Source: Brienomyrus brachyistius (Eukaryota > Chordata > Actinopteri > Osteoglossiformes > Mormyridae). Taken from it: a DNA stretch of 64,000 nt. The notes under the pieces were generated by a model. The model searched no databases. It was not told the origin of the DNA and saw nothing but the letters and a program-made list of their open reading frames with translations. The position numbers and the translations under genes were made by a program. The stretch covers positions 19,630,863 through 19,694,862 of the forward strand of contig NC_064542.1 in the NCBI RefSeq assembly GCF_023856365.1. Reading direction: 5' to 3'. Shown one piece after another: positions 45,401-58,162 of the stretch (position 1 is the first letter of the stretch; each line of letters starts with the position of its first letter).

Positions 45401-47324
45401 CAGTTCAGGAAAAGGAGAAGCCACTGGCTAATTAAAAATGGAAAATCTCTGAGGCACTGACTTGTGCAGGGACGCCAGTGGCTTGCGGACGCGCTGCAGA
45501 TCGACGCCAAAGGTCATGGCCAAGCGGCGGGCCAGCTCTCGCATCTCCTTGAACTCTGGGCTAGCATACACCTCCTCCTCACCCAGCTCCCAGGGCAGCT
45601 CTGAGTACAGCTGGGGAGGAGGACAGGGGCGATACCACTGCTGTCCAGGATATGTGCATACAGACACTTTCATTTACCTCACAGGGCATGTAAACTGCCT
45701 TCGATATTTGAAATCCCAAAACCTCCCCCCAAAAACCTAAATTTTCTCACAGTTGATCACAGCGACTATTTCACATATGGGGGATTTTCTCCACAGTATA
45801 AATTTTCAGGGTTTGTCGTGTGCGTTTTTGAGGAGAAATGTCCCCATGGGGTATATAACACACACACCTGACGCAGACTAAGACACAGGGTCTTGGCGCT
45901 CTGTACTGGGCTGATGATCTTCATTCTACTCAGCGTCTCTTTGATGATGTCACCATAGTCCTTATAGAACTACCACAAGACAGGAAGTCAGCCTACAGCA
46001 CGTCTCGCTCCATCTGTCCCTCTCCAGTTACTTCACACACACCCCTCATGCTCAGAGAGCCCCCCCCCAACATATACACCTTCACCATGCTTAACATCTC
46101 ACACTCCACTCTTCCTTCTCATCCTCACATCCCTCTCTCCCCTTTCCTCCCTTCACCTTGTTGTAATGTTTGAATACGTCAGAGGCGGCGCTGAGATCCA
46201 AGATGCCGAAGATCACCAGTTTGCAGTATCCAGCCAGCTGGTTCCGACACCTCTGCAGGGCTGTGATCTTCCCAAGAACCGCCTCCTCGTCATCGCCTGA
46301 AGGAGTGCAGCAGGAAAAGACGAGTGTGAGGAACAGTCGTCGTCTTCAGCTACCCACAGAGGGGTTTTAGATTTTCAGACCCAAACATATTGTATCCGTT
46401 TACGAGACTTGTCCTACGGCTTATCATTTTTAATACATACTGACATGGGTACATATTCACTGGAACTTTATTTCCCTAAGTATAGGTTACAGAACACAGG
46501 ACTAGTCTATTGACTAAACCAAGTTTCTCAACCTGGCTGTCACACTATTTCAGATTTTCAGTTCATCCCACAGCTGCACTTAGCTGTTTATCTGGTCTGA
46601 TACTTGTGATCTCAGGTCAGCCATTCATTGGACGAGTAGAATTCAGTTTCCCATTAACCTCAGGAGGCAAAATTAATAAGAACCTAATCATTTCACTAGC
46701 CCTGTGTCTGAGGATATCAAGCAGAGCTGAGTCATACGTAAATCTACAGCTCTATCTGGGTGCAGGTTGAGACTTAAACCAACACTTTGAAGTATAAGGT
46801 GTGTAGATGGTACAAAAAGTGACGAAAGGCAGGTTTCTGTTCTGGGAATCTTGGCATAGCTGGAATGCCTTGATCCTGTCAGGCAAAAGGGATCAGAGCT
46901 TTTCCTTACATGCAGCTGGTGTACGTGTTTGCGGACTGGTTAACATACAAACAAATAAGGTCTCAAGAAACGGGGAGGGCACCCTGCAGTAGATCAGGCA
47001 GGGAAGAAGATGGTTTCACCTGCCCCCCCTCTCCTAGCAAAACAAACACCAACAGATGCAGAGATACACACCAGCAACTGTCCACCCCAACACAAGCAGC
47101 AGGGAAGGCCAGACGTCTCACCACATTGGCCGTTGTCAGACTCGGCAAAGATGTAGTCAATGAGGAAGGACGCCATCTCGGCTTGAAGTGACTCGCTGGG
47201 GGGGCAGGCCAGCGTCTGAAGCGTGGGGTTTCCATGGACAGCCTTCACACTGAACACTACCAGCATGTCGCAAAGCCACAGGAAGGCCTGGAACAGGAAG
47301 CATGCATGCCTGTGGGTTAGCCAC

Positions 47325-47405
<81 letters not shown>

Positions 47406-50400
47406 GGTCTCGTAGCTCTGCTTCAGTCACAGATAAGCAGGCTTGACAGACTCTGAACAGAGACTGAACATCTTGTTTTAGCTTCTGCACTGCTGCCTGA
47501 AAAGGGACAATCGGAGAGAATAAGGAGAAAGGGGACTAAAGGAATGAGAAAAGAACAAAAGTGAGTGAGGTTTGCATGTTCACAGCACCTCGGCGGGTGA
47601 GGACATCATCTTCAGGTTCTCCCAGAGCAGGTGATTACTGGCACACTTCAGAGCGGGAACCATCAGCTGAAGTACAAAGACGACACACTAGCCTTTCAAA
47701 TGCGGTAACCCCTGACCATGTGTGTGTGTGTGTGTGGGAGGGGCTGAGATTCACCTCTCTAATAGGCTGTCTGGACTCCACCCCACTCTTCAAGATCTGG
47801 AGGCAGGGCTCAAACAGCTGCCATCCTGTTAGTTCCTTTGCACTATGGGAGAAATAAAAGGCTACGAAACCACACAGAGGAAAACCTCTTGCAGAGGGGA
47901 ATGACACACACCTGCTGAATGCCACTATCCTATTCAAGATGGCAGTCATGCTGTATACATCATCTTCATCTACAGGGCCCTGTGAGAGACGGACAGTTTA
48001 ACAGGAACGGGCAGAGAGAGGCAGACCAAATAGGGTCTAAGGATCGGCAGACCCCCCCAGATGGAGCATGTCCATGTATGTGAGTGCGACAGAGAGGTTC
48101 CTACCTGCAGCAGCTCACTAAGGCCGGATGTGAATCGGTCCACAAGGTCGTCCAGCAGCTGGCTGACGGCCAGGTCCGCTCGGCTGGAGAAGGTGTACAT
48201 TCTGGAGCTCAGGACACACGCCACGCGAGCACATGCCGCCAGGACACCGTCTGCCTGGTGCTTCTTCACAATCCCACACAACTGGAAGAGCAGCAGGTCC
48301 AGATACTGGGAAGCGATGGTCCAGTAAAGGAGGTAAACAACAAGAAGTGACCTTGACTTCAGATCACACACACGGGCTAACTTTAAGTATACTATTCAAA
48401 GCACGGCTGCTTGAACCTTCTCCATACGACGGTTGCTGCTGTAGATCTCCAGGTTGAAGTACAAGGGAGCTCTGAGCAGGCTGGTCATCTTCTGGACATC
48501 CGGTGAATACTGAGGCACAGCAGTGGGAGACAACAGATGTTGTGCAGACTGATGTGTGACTGTGTACATGCAACCTCAGATCATTGTAACTGAGACAACA
48601 GTACAAGAGACGGCATACTAAACTCATAAATTACCCACATTACTTTTCCAACATATTGTTCCATCATCTAGGGGACATCCCAGACAGGGTGCCAATCCAT
48701 CACTGGGCTGCCAGATGTTCAAGCACTCAAGGTGGCTTGCAATCAGATATCCAGAAGAAACCCGTGCAAACCCAAGAGCAGACAGGAACCAGCTGTCCTG
48801 GAGTTTAGTGTGTGCGGGTGTAACCGTGTTCACCTTGGCCAGTAACTGTGGCAACACCAGTATGAAATGGTTGGTGAGACGTTGCCTGTCCTGTGCCTGT
48901 ATCTTCTGGTCCTTCCTGCTGACCACCTGATCCACGCAGATGCGTAAAAACACACACACACACATAGGTTTGTAATGTCTATCTATATATCTCTGCGAGG
49001 ACTCTCCATTCATTTCTATGACAAAAACTCTAATCCCAAGACGACTATAACCCAACCTTAACCAAACCAAAGTAACCAAACAAAATAGGAGACTTTTTAG
49101 TTTTTTTGATCGTGTTCACAGATCTTCATGGGGACCTAATAACGGTCCCCACAATGTAATTTAAACCCAATCTACACACACTTTCAGAAAGCAGTACAAA
49201 GCACCCAGATGTAACATCAGCAGAGTGGGATATACTGCAGCAATGGCCGAACGTGGAGCTCAGCCATAAACTCCCTGACCTTCTTCAAAGGGACTCTCCC
49301 CGCTGGAGGGCAGCCCTCAGCTGCCTGCCGCATGGCAGACATCATCAGCTCGATTAGGGCCGTCTCCTCCTCATCCTCCAGCCCTAAGGGAAATATGAGT
49401 GGGGAAAAAGCCAGATGATCCCTGACAGTGTTTATGACTCACACCCCGAAAAAAAAAAAAAAAACAGGCGAATGCAGGGACCCCCTCACCAACATCTTGC
49501 CCATTTTCCTGCAGCAGCAGTGATGTCATGCTCTCCCAGTCCCTGAGCTCTGCCCCTGCACACTGCCATAGGCTGTCCACCAGGTATGCCGCATGCTCAT
49601 GGAACTGGGAAGGACATGGGATAAAAGCCCTGTGCCCTATGCGACTGACCACAATACCCAAAAGCTGCCAAGGCAAACGCCAGGACCAGCACCTCAGTGT
49701 GGATGAAGAAGCAGATGAGGAATTGGTGGAAGGCGACTGTGCGTTCCCTTGTATCCTGAGCATCTTTGTTGATCTCGCTGCACAACCTACAGAAATATAC
49801 AAGTGAAGAAAAATCCTCAGCTCCGCTCGCCTGTATTGGAGGTCGGCCGACAAGAGTCAAGCGCTCACCTGTGGTAGAGGAAGGTCCCGGCGGCACAGGC
49901 CAGCCCCCTGTGTGAGGTGAACACCAAGGGGTACAAACGCTCGCAGTCCGCCTCCGACAGGCCCTCCTCAGTGTTCCTGAAAACACATGCGGCATGACAC
50001 CATGCCCACTCTCTCTCCTGCACACGCACACACACACACACCATACTCACCGGGAAACCAGCAGCAGGAGTGTGACAGCCTCCACAGCGACGTCGCTGTC
50101 TTTGTCCAGCGTCATGCAGAGCATCCGTTCCTAGACACACACAACACAAAGCCCTACATCCCAGTGTGGACCTGGTAGCTGTTTGGACCCCCCAACGGTG
50201 GCAAGTGACCTTCAACACGTACCTTAAACCTGACGGTGAAGAGCTCGAGGCGTCCTGCAAAGTCCTTCTCGGCATACAGGCCTTGCAATGCGTGCATACA
50301 TTGTCTCCGGACAATCGGATGCTGGGTGGGGTGGGGATGACGCTCAGCAAGTTCTTGCCATGTGTGCAGATGCATGAGCCGAACACCTGAGGGGAGCAGA

Positions 50401-53400
50401 TACCTTGTCGTGCATGGTCCAGCCCAGGTACTTAAGGTAGCCATCATTGAGGAAGGTGGCCGGGTTCCCCTTCAGCCACACTCCCAGCTCCTCCATGCAG
50501 AGCGCCCGGATCTCAGCGACGCGGTCCCGGTACCGGTGCACAAACACGCCCTTTAGGGCTGTGTTCATCATGCTCTGCAACTCTGCCTGCTGTTCCAGGA
50601 GCTAAAATGAGGACGACGACAGACAGACATGGCACATGGACAGACAAAGAGAGACACTGTTGTTGCTGCTGTGTTTAAACAGAACTTCACTGCAGAGAGA
50701 TAAGGCGCTTGGTATGTTTGTTTAGTATGAGGGTTGGTGGGGAGTCAGAGACAGAAGGCGATCAACGTGGTGAAAATGTTGGAATTCCGTGAGTGACAGG
50801 CTTAGTGTGAAAAACAGAGGCGCTAATGCCCTAGCACTGCAAAAGGACAGCATGATTCAGTTGGTATGTGTTACAGGACATGTGCATGTATACAGATGGA
50901 GACTGGACAGTGGAGTCAGACATTCCCCCCTGGCGTATGTAGTGGGAGACCGGCAGGTGGAGACCGACCCAATGTCTAAGGGGAGACCATTAGGTGGAGA
51001 CCGGCCCTATTGTGTAGGTGGAAACTGGCAGGTGGAGACCAAACCTCACCTGCGTATAGGGGCATTCCGGCAGATGAAGATCAACACCCACCTTTGTGAA
51101 GGGGGAGACTGGGAGACAGAGACTGACCCCCCACCCCATCCCAGGTGTAGGGGACATCTGGCAGGTGGAGTCTGACCCTCCTGTGTGTAGTGGGAGAATG
51201 GCAGGTAGAGACCCACCCCCCCGCCCCCCGAGTGTAAGGGCCAACTGTCAGGTAGAGACCGACCCCCCCAGTGTGTAGCGGGAGACCAACAGGTGGAACC
51301 CTACCATCCATCCATCCATCCATCCATTTTCCAAACCGCTTATCCTACTGGGTTGCGGGGGGTCAGGAGCCTATCCTGGAAGCAATGGGCACAAGGCAGG
51401 GAACAACCCAGGATGGGGGGCCAGCCCATCGCAGGGCACACTCACACACCATTCACTCACGCATGCATACCTACGGGCAATTTAGCGACTCCAATTAGCC
51501 TCAGCATGTTTTTTTTGGACTGTGGGGGGAAACCGGAGTACCCGGAGGAAACCCCACGACGACATGGGGAGAACATGCAAACTCCACACACGTGACCCAG
51601 GCGGAGACTCAAACCCGGGTGGAACCCTACCCCTGCCTGCAAAGTGTAGGGGCCAACCGGCAGATGGAGATCAATACCTCAGTGTAGATGGAGTGCAGCT
51701 CCTCTACTCTCCCATGGGCTCTCCTCTCCGGCTCCTTACTCTTCTCCGCCTCATACCGCTGCCGCATCGTCTCCGTCCGAGCGGTCATGTCCACGGCGAC
51801 CTCGACCAGAGCTGTCATCAGCTTCATGGCTTGAGGGAGCATTGACACATACACATGTGCCACACACATATATTGTACCGTAATTAACAACAAAAACGAC
51901 CAACACAAGAATGTGTAAAAAAAAAAGTTAAAGATTTTATTTTGATCTTCTTAGACACTGACATGGTGACAATTTAATAGGAAGAGACTGTGAATCACCA
52001 TCACGCACATCTGACAAGGAGCAAAGGAGGGTATGGATCATAAAAACAGCAGCCATCTTGCTATGGAGGCGTACCCATGAATGTGCTTGTGTGCCGGAAG
52101 GCACGGACCTGCGAGTCGGACATGCCAGTCAACAACGCAAGTACTGAAGAGAAGAGGTACTCGTCGTACAGAAGGCTGTTCTGACAGCGTTGCACTAACA
52201 GGTGAAGGAACTCGCACAGTCCAGCACGGAACCGACGCCATGCTGGGCCGGGGGATGACAGCGGGTACCTGGTCGAATCCTGGTGGGGTCATAAACCAAG
52301 GAAGTACTGAAAACTTAGCTGCAATGCACATCTCGTTGTCTCCTAGACCTGATCCAAAATCCTATTTCCGAATCAAACACAGGATGGAACCAATTTGCTG
52401 TTTGTTCAGACACTCCCTTATTTGTCCTTTGACACACCCACTTTTACCTCATTGAACTCTTTAGTCAGCCTGCTGATAATCTCAGCGTTCTGCATGCTGT
52501 TCAGCATCTCCCTGGTGACCACCCCTGAAATGTAAACACATACATCAGTCTGATGGCACTCGGGGCACACAGAAAGCTTCCATTTATCTAAATCATCACC
52601 CAAGGTGCCTGCAGAATGGTACAGCTGAAAAGCAGGCAAAGCACACAGCCAGTTCAGCAAACAGCATCTTCAATTTTTACCATCACCACTCCACAAGGAT
52701 TATGCTAAACCCCTGAAAATCCTCCCACTCAACTTAGTTCCAAAATACCAAATTGGAGAAGTCTGGCCTTGCGTGGCTTGAAAGAAATGAATTAATCCTG
52801 AAGACATACAATATAGATAACCCATCTGCTCATTTCATCGTTATCTTTCAGACTCTTTGTCTCACAAACGAAATCCCCTTTCAACGTGTGGTGTCCCACA
52901 TCCTGCCCTCCTCCTGCCTCCCTCCCATCCAGGGGCCGTGCCACCACCCGCACATAAATCAACCCGCTGCTATCTCGCTAAGCAGCTGAGCTTTCACCAT
53001 CTGTAGCTACCACCGTGCACACACTTCTGTACTGACCTTGGCTCCGCATAAATAATCAATTATTTATTCTCTGCTCTATTATTCATTTGATTACCATAGC
53101 ATCTTAGCGAAAGCAATTCTTCTTGTTATTTTATTTATGTAGATAGGTACATAAATGCAATTTAGGCAGTGCATCTCACCCAACTGCAGCCTCTTTTATT
53201 GGAAGTTTAACCCACAACTTTCTGGTCACATACGCTCATACCTGATCACCTTCCTGTGTCCACACCCACAACTGCCAACCAAACAAACATATTTCACCAC
53301 TGGGCGTGAAAAGTTGCATCGCTGCGTCGTGATGAATCAGTTATTGAGGTGACTATTCAATGCATCTATCTGTAAAGTCAAAATTGATTTTTGGAGGTGT

Positions 53401-55863
53401 AATAGATACCTCTTCCTCCAGGCCATGCATTCTCGTGTTCACACACTGCAGGTAAACACAATGTGGCAGTGCCGGCACGCAAATTTCCAAAGCGTATGAT
53501 GGCAGGGGGAGGCTCATTAATATTCATAAAGAAAGCGCAACTTGATTTTTCAGCTATGATGCTTTTGGGAAACATGCATCTATTTTGTGGTCCAGAGTGC
53601 TCTTCCAAAGATTAAGATAATTTTGGCCCTACAATGCTTTTGGGAAAGCCCTCTGTTTTGCAGTGCAAAAATGTTGATCTTTTTAAAATCTATAGAAGCA
53701 ATAGTCAAAACCCTGAGGTAGCTAACTAGCTATCTACGTAAAGAGTAACACTGATATATAGATGCACAACATATTGGTTAAAATATCAGTACCAGCCAAT
53801 ATTCATTAAAAATCAAGATACTGGCATCAGATCAAGGTGTTAAGCTTGACTGATATTTACACTTTTCAAAGTAATGGAAGATTTTATTGGACTTCATTAT
53901 TTGTAACCCACGGGATACAATCCACAAATATGTACCATAATCCACAAATATTTCACTATCTACAAATATGTATTTTTTCAATTTGAGTTGTGTAAAATAC
54001 TTCTATATTCAGGCGAAGCATGATTATGTATTACCGTAACTCTCAAAAATTGAGAGATAGAATGACGTTTTCTGTGGCACAAAAGCAGCACTAAAAAAGC
54101 AGACAGGTTTCACATCTGTGCACTGTAGTGGGGGGGGGGGGGGGGGGCTGCATGACAACTCGTCTGGGAAATATAATTAGTATTTTCTTAAAAATGAAGG
54201 CAGCACAAATCCTAATTTTTATTATATCTTTTTGTAGATAAAATATAGTGAAATATCTGTGGATCATTGTTCATATTTGTGGACTGTCTTCTGTAATAAT
54301 AGTCCAATATATACGTCCATACAAAGTTAGCAGAACCAGAGATAAAGACACATAAGGCCTTTAAACGTGCTTGATTTTTTTTCTGTACAGATCACTGGTT
54401 GGTCTTTTTACAATTTTAAATTGGTGTTTCTGAAAAAAGGTTTGAATATAGCTTATCAAAATAATTGATTATTTGAACCATTATAGACATGAACGATTTC
54501 CAATGCATCAAAGCATTCCTTAAATAACTGTATCAAATCCTTGGTGCCAATAATTTACACTGCACTTCGGTGTACTTTACAAGACATCTGATTGACTGAG
54601 TAACACTTCCCAAGTGCACAGTATTGTTCTCATGCTATGAGGCTAGCAGCAGTTAGCCATCTTGCAGTTAGAGATCATGTGACCCCTGCACCCTCCTGTG
54701 GTGATCTCTGACCTTTGCAGCCACAGCACTGCACGATGAAGTTCATAAACTCCACAAGTCCTGCTTCCTTGTCCTTTTTGTAGCTCTCTAGCCATTCGTC
54801 CACCACCGTCTGGAAGGAAGAAGAGCAGCACCCTGATCAAAACCTGTGATTACTCAAAATGCCGTTTCACCTTTAAAACCTTCCCATCAGCCTTCACTGA
54901 ATGCCTGTCCTATATTGTCTAATGTTCAACAATAAAAACTGTGTTAAAGGTAAGCTATTATTTGGACGATTTATTGCTCTAGGAGTAAGCAGGGCGACAT
55001 TTTAGACTAAGTTTGGACAAGCAGGGAATTCCAAGTAATGTGGGGAATCCCAGAAGACCTGTGCATACCCAGCCTTCCTGTCAAACCTCTCACTGGTCTT
55101 TCAGTTCACACTGCACTTTCATACTGCGCTCAGCCATACTACTCTCAGACACACTGTTGATCCCCTCTCCTCACCACCACAGCGCTGCGACCGGACTCCA
55201 CAGCCTCGTACAGGTATCCTGTCTGCACCGCACTCCTGTGCAGAGGTTGCACCTGGCTGACAGCACTTATGTTCCCAACTGGAGTGGAAGTCTTTGGGGT
55301 GCCGGGGACTCGGCTAGTGACCATTCGTAGGGGCTGCTTACGGGGCTAAAGACCAGAACGATAGGAGGGGCACACTTTTCAAACCACCTTCTCTCTAAAA
55401 ATTATTTAATCCTCAACAAGAGAATATAAATTAAGCATAAAAGTGACATAAGTGAAACATATATTCTGCTTAGGAAAAAACTTCACAAGCTGAGATATAC
55501 TTCAGCACCTGCTCTTTACTGAAGTGGAACAAAGCTAATAATATAATTTATAATTAAATTGCGCTGGTTATTCGTCACAGATGGAGGATGGGGGGGCCTA
55601 CCGGTGCTCCTATAGCCACTGATCTGGCTCCCCGTTTTCTCGCCCGGATCCGGTCCTTGAAGTCGCTCCCTGAATCGGAGACATCGCTGAACTCCTCCGA
55701 ACTGGGAGAGGGCAGTAACACGTTGAGATGCTTATGTAACTTGGAACGACACATATATGTCCGGTCATGACCGCGTTAATTACACCTATACAGCAATACC
55801 GATCAAAGTATCCAAATACCAAAGTTAGTACCTGTTGTAGTCCATCTCTGCTGATCGACTCAT
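42456..55863 (-). CDS. stag3: Cohesin subunit SA-3 (meiotic stromalin Stag3)
   Basis: Thirty-one coding exons, all phases consistent, 1194 aa (human 1225): 55863-55832, 55701-55602, 55345-55175, 54809-54713, 52524-52448, 52279-52075, 51829-51678, 50601-50404, 50321-50223, 50130-50051, 49976-49869, 49786-49693, 49604-49490, 49383-49280, 48926-48834, 48509-48417, 48305-48105, 47979-47912, 47842-47755, 47666-47589, 47496-47404, 47287-47122, 46296-46157, 45969-45868, 45610-45462, 44589-44467, 44200-44025, 43614-43440, 42954-42868, 42780-42708, 42503-42456. In meiosis it binds the Rec8/Rad21l kleisin and holds sister chromatids. Visible: STAG domain ([34 protein letters not shown]), stromalin conserved domain at about 290-380 ([30 protein letters not shown]), [10 protein letters not shown], a basic [11 protein letters not shown] near the C-terminus (possible nuclear signal) and an acidic [10 protein letters not shown]. 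It ends SFLEELFN in a tiny last exon. Confidence 0.96.
47329..47403. repeat. (CA)n microsatellite abutting a stag3 splice donor
   Basis: About 37 CA units, running right up to the donor of the exon that ends at 47,404 (minus strand: CAG followed by gtgtgtg). The intron therefore begins as a long (TG)n tract. Confidence 0.95.
50880..51680. repeat. Degenerate ~50-65-bp minisatellite in stag3 intron 7, split by a SINE
   Basis: Repeated phrases such as ggcaggtggagaccga and gtgtaggggccaac recur about ten times from 50,890 to 51,305. After the SINE (51,306-51,617) the same unit continues as gtgtaggggccaaccggcag up to the splice donor of the exon ending at 51,678. Confidence 0.8.
51306..51617 (-). 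mobile_element. V-SINE/DANA-type SINE inserted in minisatellite
   Basis: Minus-oriented copy (ggatgga tail at 51,306, body ttgcatgttctc on the minus strand, B box at the far end). It is flanked by perfect 14-bp duplications ggtggaaccctacc at 51,292-51,305 and 51,618-51,631. The tRNA head is cut by about 55 bp compared with the copy at 36,594. It sits in a stag3 intron in sense with the gene. Confidence 0.93.
54127..54148. repeat. G homopolymer run
   Basis: About 20 consecutive G in stag3 intron 4, within an otherwise AT-rich 2-kb stretch with no other feature seen (52,550-54,700). Confidence 0.85.
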
Positions 55864-56275
55864 CTCTTCAGCAACTGAATTTGGCTACGAAAGCTCAGAT
55901 CTGAGAAGTCATAATACACAGTTCACGGACAGATAATTAACCATATCATTTTTATTTAAAGCTAACGCAAACTGCGAGACATCAGAATCAGTGCTTTGGT
56001 CAACTTCTTTATAAAGAAAACTGCACTAAACACACAATTATGGACAAAGACGAAGGGAAATAATGACTGAGGAGCCTATCCTGCAAGATGAATCAGGCAG
56101 ATTTATGATCGAAGTTAGTGAACTATCATTAAATATTAAATAAATGCGCTTTCTTGATTAACCTTCGGAAACTGCGTGCAAATTGTGGTTAAAAAAAAAT
56201 CAAAAATAATTACAGAATTAGAACGGTTTTCTACGTTTCCTCAGAATGAACAGAAACTCAGCAGTCCTCAATTTA

Positions 56276-56283
56276 GGCGCGAA
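56276..56283 (-). promoter_or_regulatory. E2F-type site upstream of stag3
   Basis: GGCGCGAA core in tttaggcgcgaagagc, about 415 bp upstream of the stag3 ATG. In mouse, Stag3 is a known E2F6-repressed germline gene, so a site of this type is expected. The assignment is by motif only. Confidence 0.5.
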
Positions 56284-56302
56284 GAGCTATACCCGTAAAA
56301 CA

Positions 56303-56515
56303 GTTACTACTGTAATTGGCTCTTCGCCAGTCTTCAGCTCGATAACGATTGGACAGTGATTGGCTCTTCGTTAGCTGCCATCTCGATAAGGATTGGACAA
56401 TAATTGGCTCTTCGTTTGCTGTCATCTCGATTAGAATCGAACAGTGATTGGCTCTTCGTTAGCTGCCATCTCGATTAGAATTGGACAGTCATAGGCTCTT
56501 CTTTAGCTGTCGTAA
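56303..56515. repeat. 44-bp minisatellite with inverted CCAAT boxes upstream of stag3
   Basis: Repeat starts (attggctcttcg) fall at 56,315, 56,359, 56,403, 56,447 and a mutated 56,491: a strict 44-bp period, about 4.5 copies. Each unit holds two ATTGG pentamers (for example 56,315 and 56,348), some mutated (56,436 reads atcga, 56,491 ataggc). On the stag3 strand these read CCAAT, the NF-Y site. Confidence 0.9.
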
Positions 56516-56663
56516 GATATCTCTAGTAATTGAGATTAACAAAGTGAAGCATACTTTTAAAATTGTAGTACTTTAGAAAAACAGAACATACTTTTGCTTT
56601 ATTTATGTGATTTCCATTTAAAAAAAACACTACAAAAAATTAAAGTCAGTATCCAGATGTGCT

Positions 56664-56791
56664 GCGATGGGCTGGCCCCCCATCCTGGCTTGTTCCCTGC
56701 CTCGTGCCCATTACTTCCGGGATAGGCTCCGGACCCCCCGCGACCCAGTAAGATAAGCGGTTTGGAAAATGGATGGATGGATGGATGGATG
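56664..56791 (+). mobile_element. 5'-truncated V-SINE tail
   Basis: It carries the SINE 3' part only (gggctggccccccatcctgg to the ggatgga tail) and is flanked by 10-bp duplications cagatgtgct at 56,654-56,663 and 56,792-56,801. It lies between the divergent stag3 and gpc2 genes. Confidence 0.92.
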
Positions 56792-56799
56792 CAGATGTG

Positions 56800-58162
56800 C
56801 TAAATCTAAGATGCATTAACCAAAAATGTCATTTTTGGTATTGGGGCTAAAAGATATACAAATATATAGTTTGCATACCATGTGGTATCAAACGACATTT
56901 TCAACACTTCTCGCTAGTATTTATTCTCCACATATCGAATACATTACATGCTGCAGGGTGACAACACTGAACGAAACATCATAAAGCAGTAACTTCTGTA
57001 ATCATGTAATTATGGCAAAAGATTTAACTGAAGCTTCTGGAGACAGTCGTGCTATGTCATATATTTCTTGCTTACCTTTTGGCCTAATTATTTTAGTGTG
57101 AAATGGTTGTGCAGACAATCATCTAGAGACACATCCGGCCCCACCTTCTGCCCTTAGCTCTCTGTCTCATCCCTAGATCGATTCTGGTGTGGATTTCAGA
57201 TGTGATCGAAGGCCTGAGGGAACGACACGGCAATGTTAACTGTTTTTCACAGAGAGCTTATATATCATAAACTGGCAAATTAAAGTTATTGACAGTCTCA
57301 ACAGAGAAGAGGTAAAACAATTAATCTCATAACTTTATTTTGGAGATCTTATTTATACTGATCCGTAAATACAGCCAATGTATATTTCAAGGCCAAGCAA
57401 TCATTTCATGATCATAAATAATATACTTACTTTAATTATTGCAAAATGGTCTATGAATTATTACAACTGGGCAATTGCTTGCTTGTTCCCTTGACTCGTG
57501 CCACGCTGAATTGTAATTTATTGATGTTCCTGCATGAATGAAGCTTTGTGGTGTATAGTGTTTTGTATAGGTTAAAATGCAGAAACAGCACGATCATTCT
57601 TAGTGTGGAAACAAAACAAAAGGCTCATTGCCTGTGGATGGATTGGGCTGAGGGTGTGTGCGTGTGTGAGCGAGTGAGCGTCTGAAGGGCAACTATAACA
57701 AATCAGGGGGCGGCGGCAACTTTAGGACCTGGAGGAGCTGAGTCGATCCTACTTCCACACCTCACCCTTCAGGGTTTTCGTGGTGCGGGCTCATTGTTCC
57801 GAGGTAGGTCTCCCCGTTGGAAAGCCGGAGGGAACAGCGGCGGTATACATCAGAGACGCGATCGCTGTTTTATTCAGTCACATGGCTATATGCAATATTG
57901 TGTAACAAAGAAACCAACTGGAAATAATATCAATATAAATGCATCGGGGAAAAAGTATTTTTAATAGAAGGCATTTAAAGAAAGGGGATGAAATTGCACG
58001 AAGAATATACTGAAAACTAATCATCATTAATTTATTACTCATTTAAGCACTTTGCTTCCTTCAGACTTGAAGTAAGACTCGCTCCTTCTCGGTTGTATCT
58101 GATAAGCGGCTGTTTTGAAACTGAGAATCCGCTTCGCGGCCGCTTCGGATTGCTTGGCGAGG
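56800..58162 (+). promoter_or_regulatory. stag3-gpc2 intergenic / gpc2 5' region
   Basis: GC-rich island-like patch at about 57,700-57,860 (gggggcggcggcaact), with a possible untranslated-exon donor ccgag|gtaggt at about 57,803. The gpc2 transcription start is inferred to be near here; no clear TATA box is seen. Confidence 0.4.

Noticed and set aside
56303..56515. Regular 44-bp repeats resembling a CRISPR array
   Set aside because: Head-to-tail repeats without unique spacers, in vertebrate DNA; it is a minisatellite.
58115..58162. Longer gpc2 N-terminus from an in-frame codon at 58,115
   Set aside because: That codon is TTG, not ATG; the ATG at 58,163 opens a normal signal peptide.
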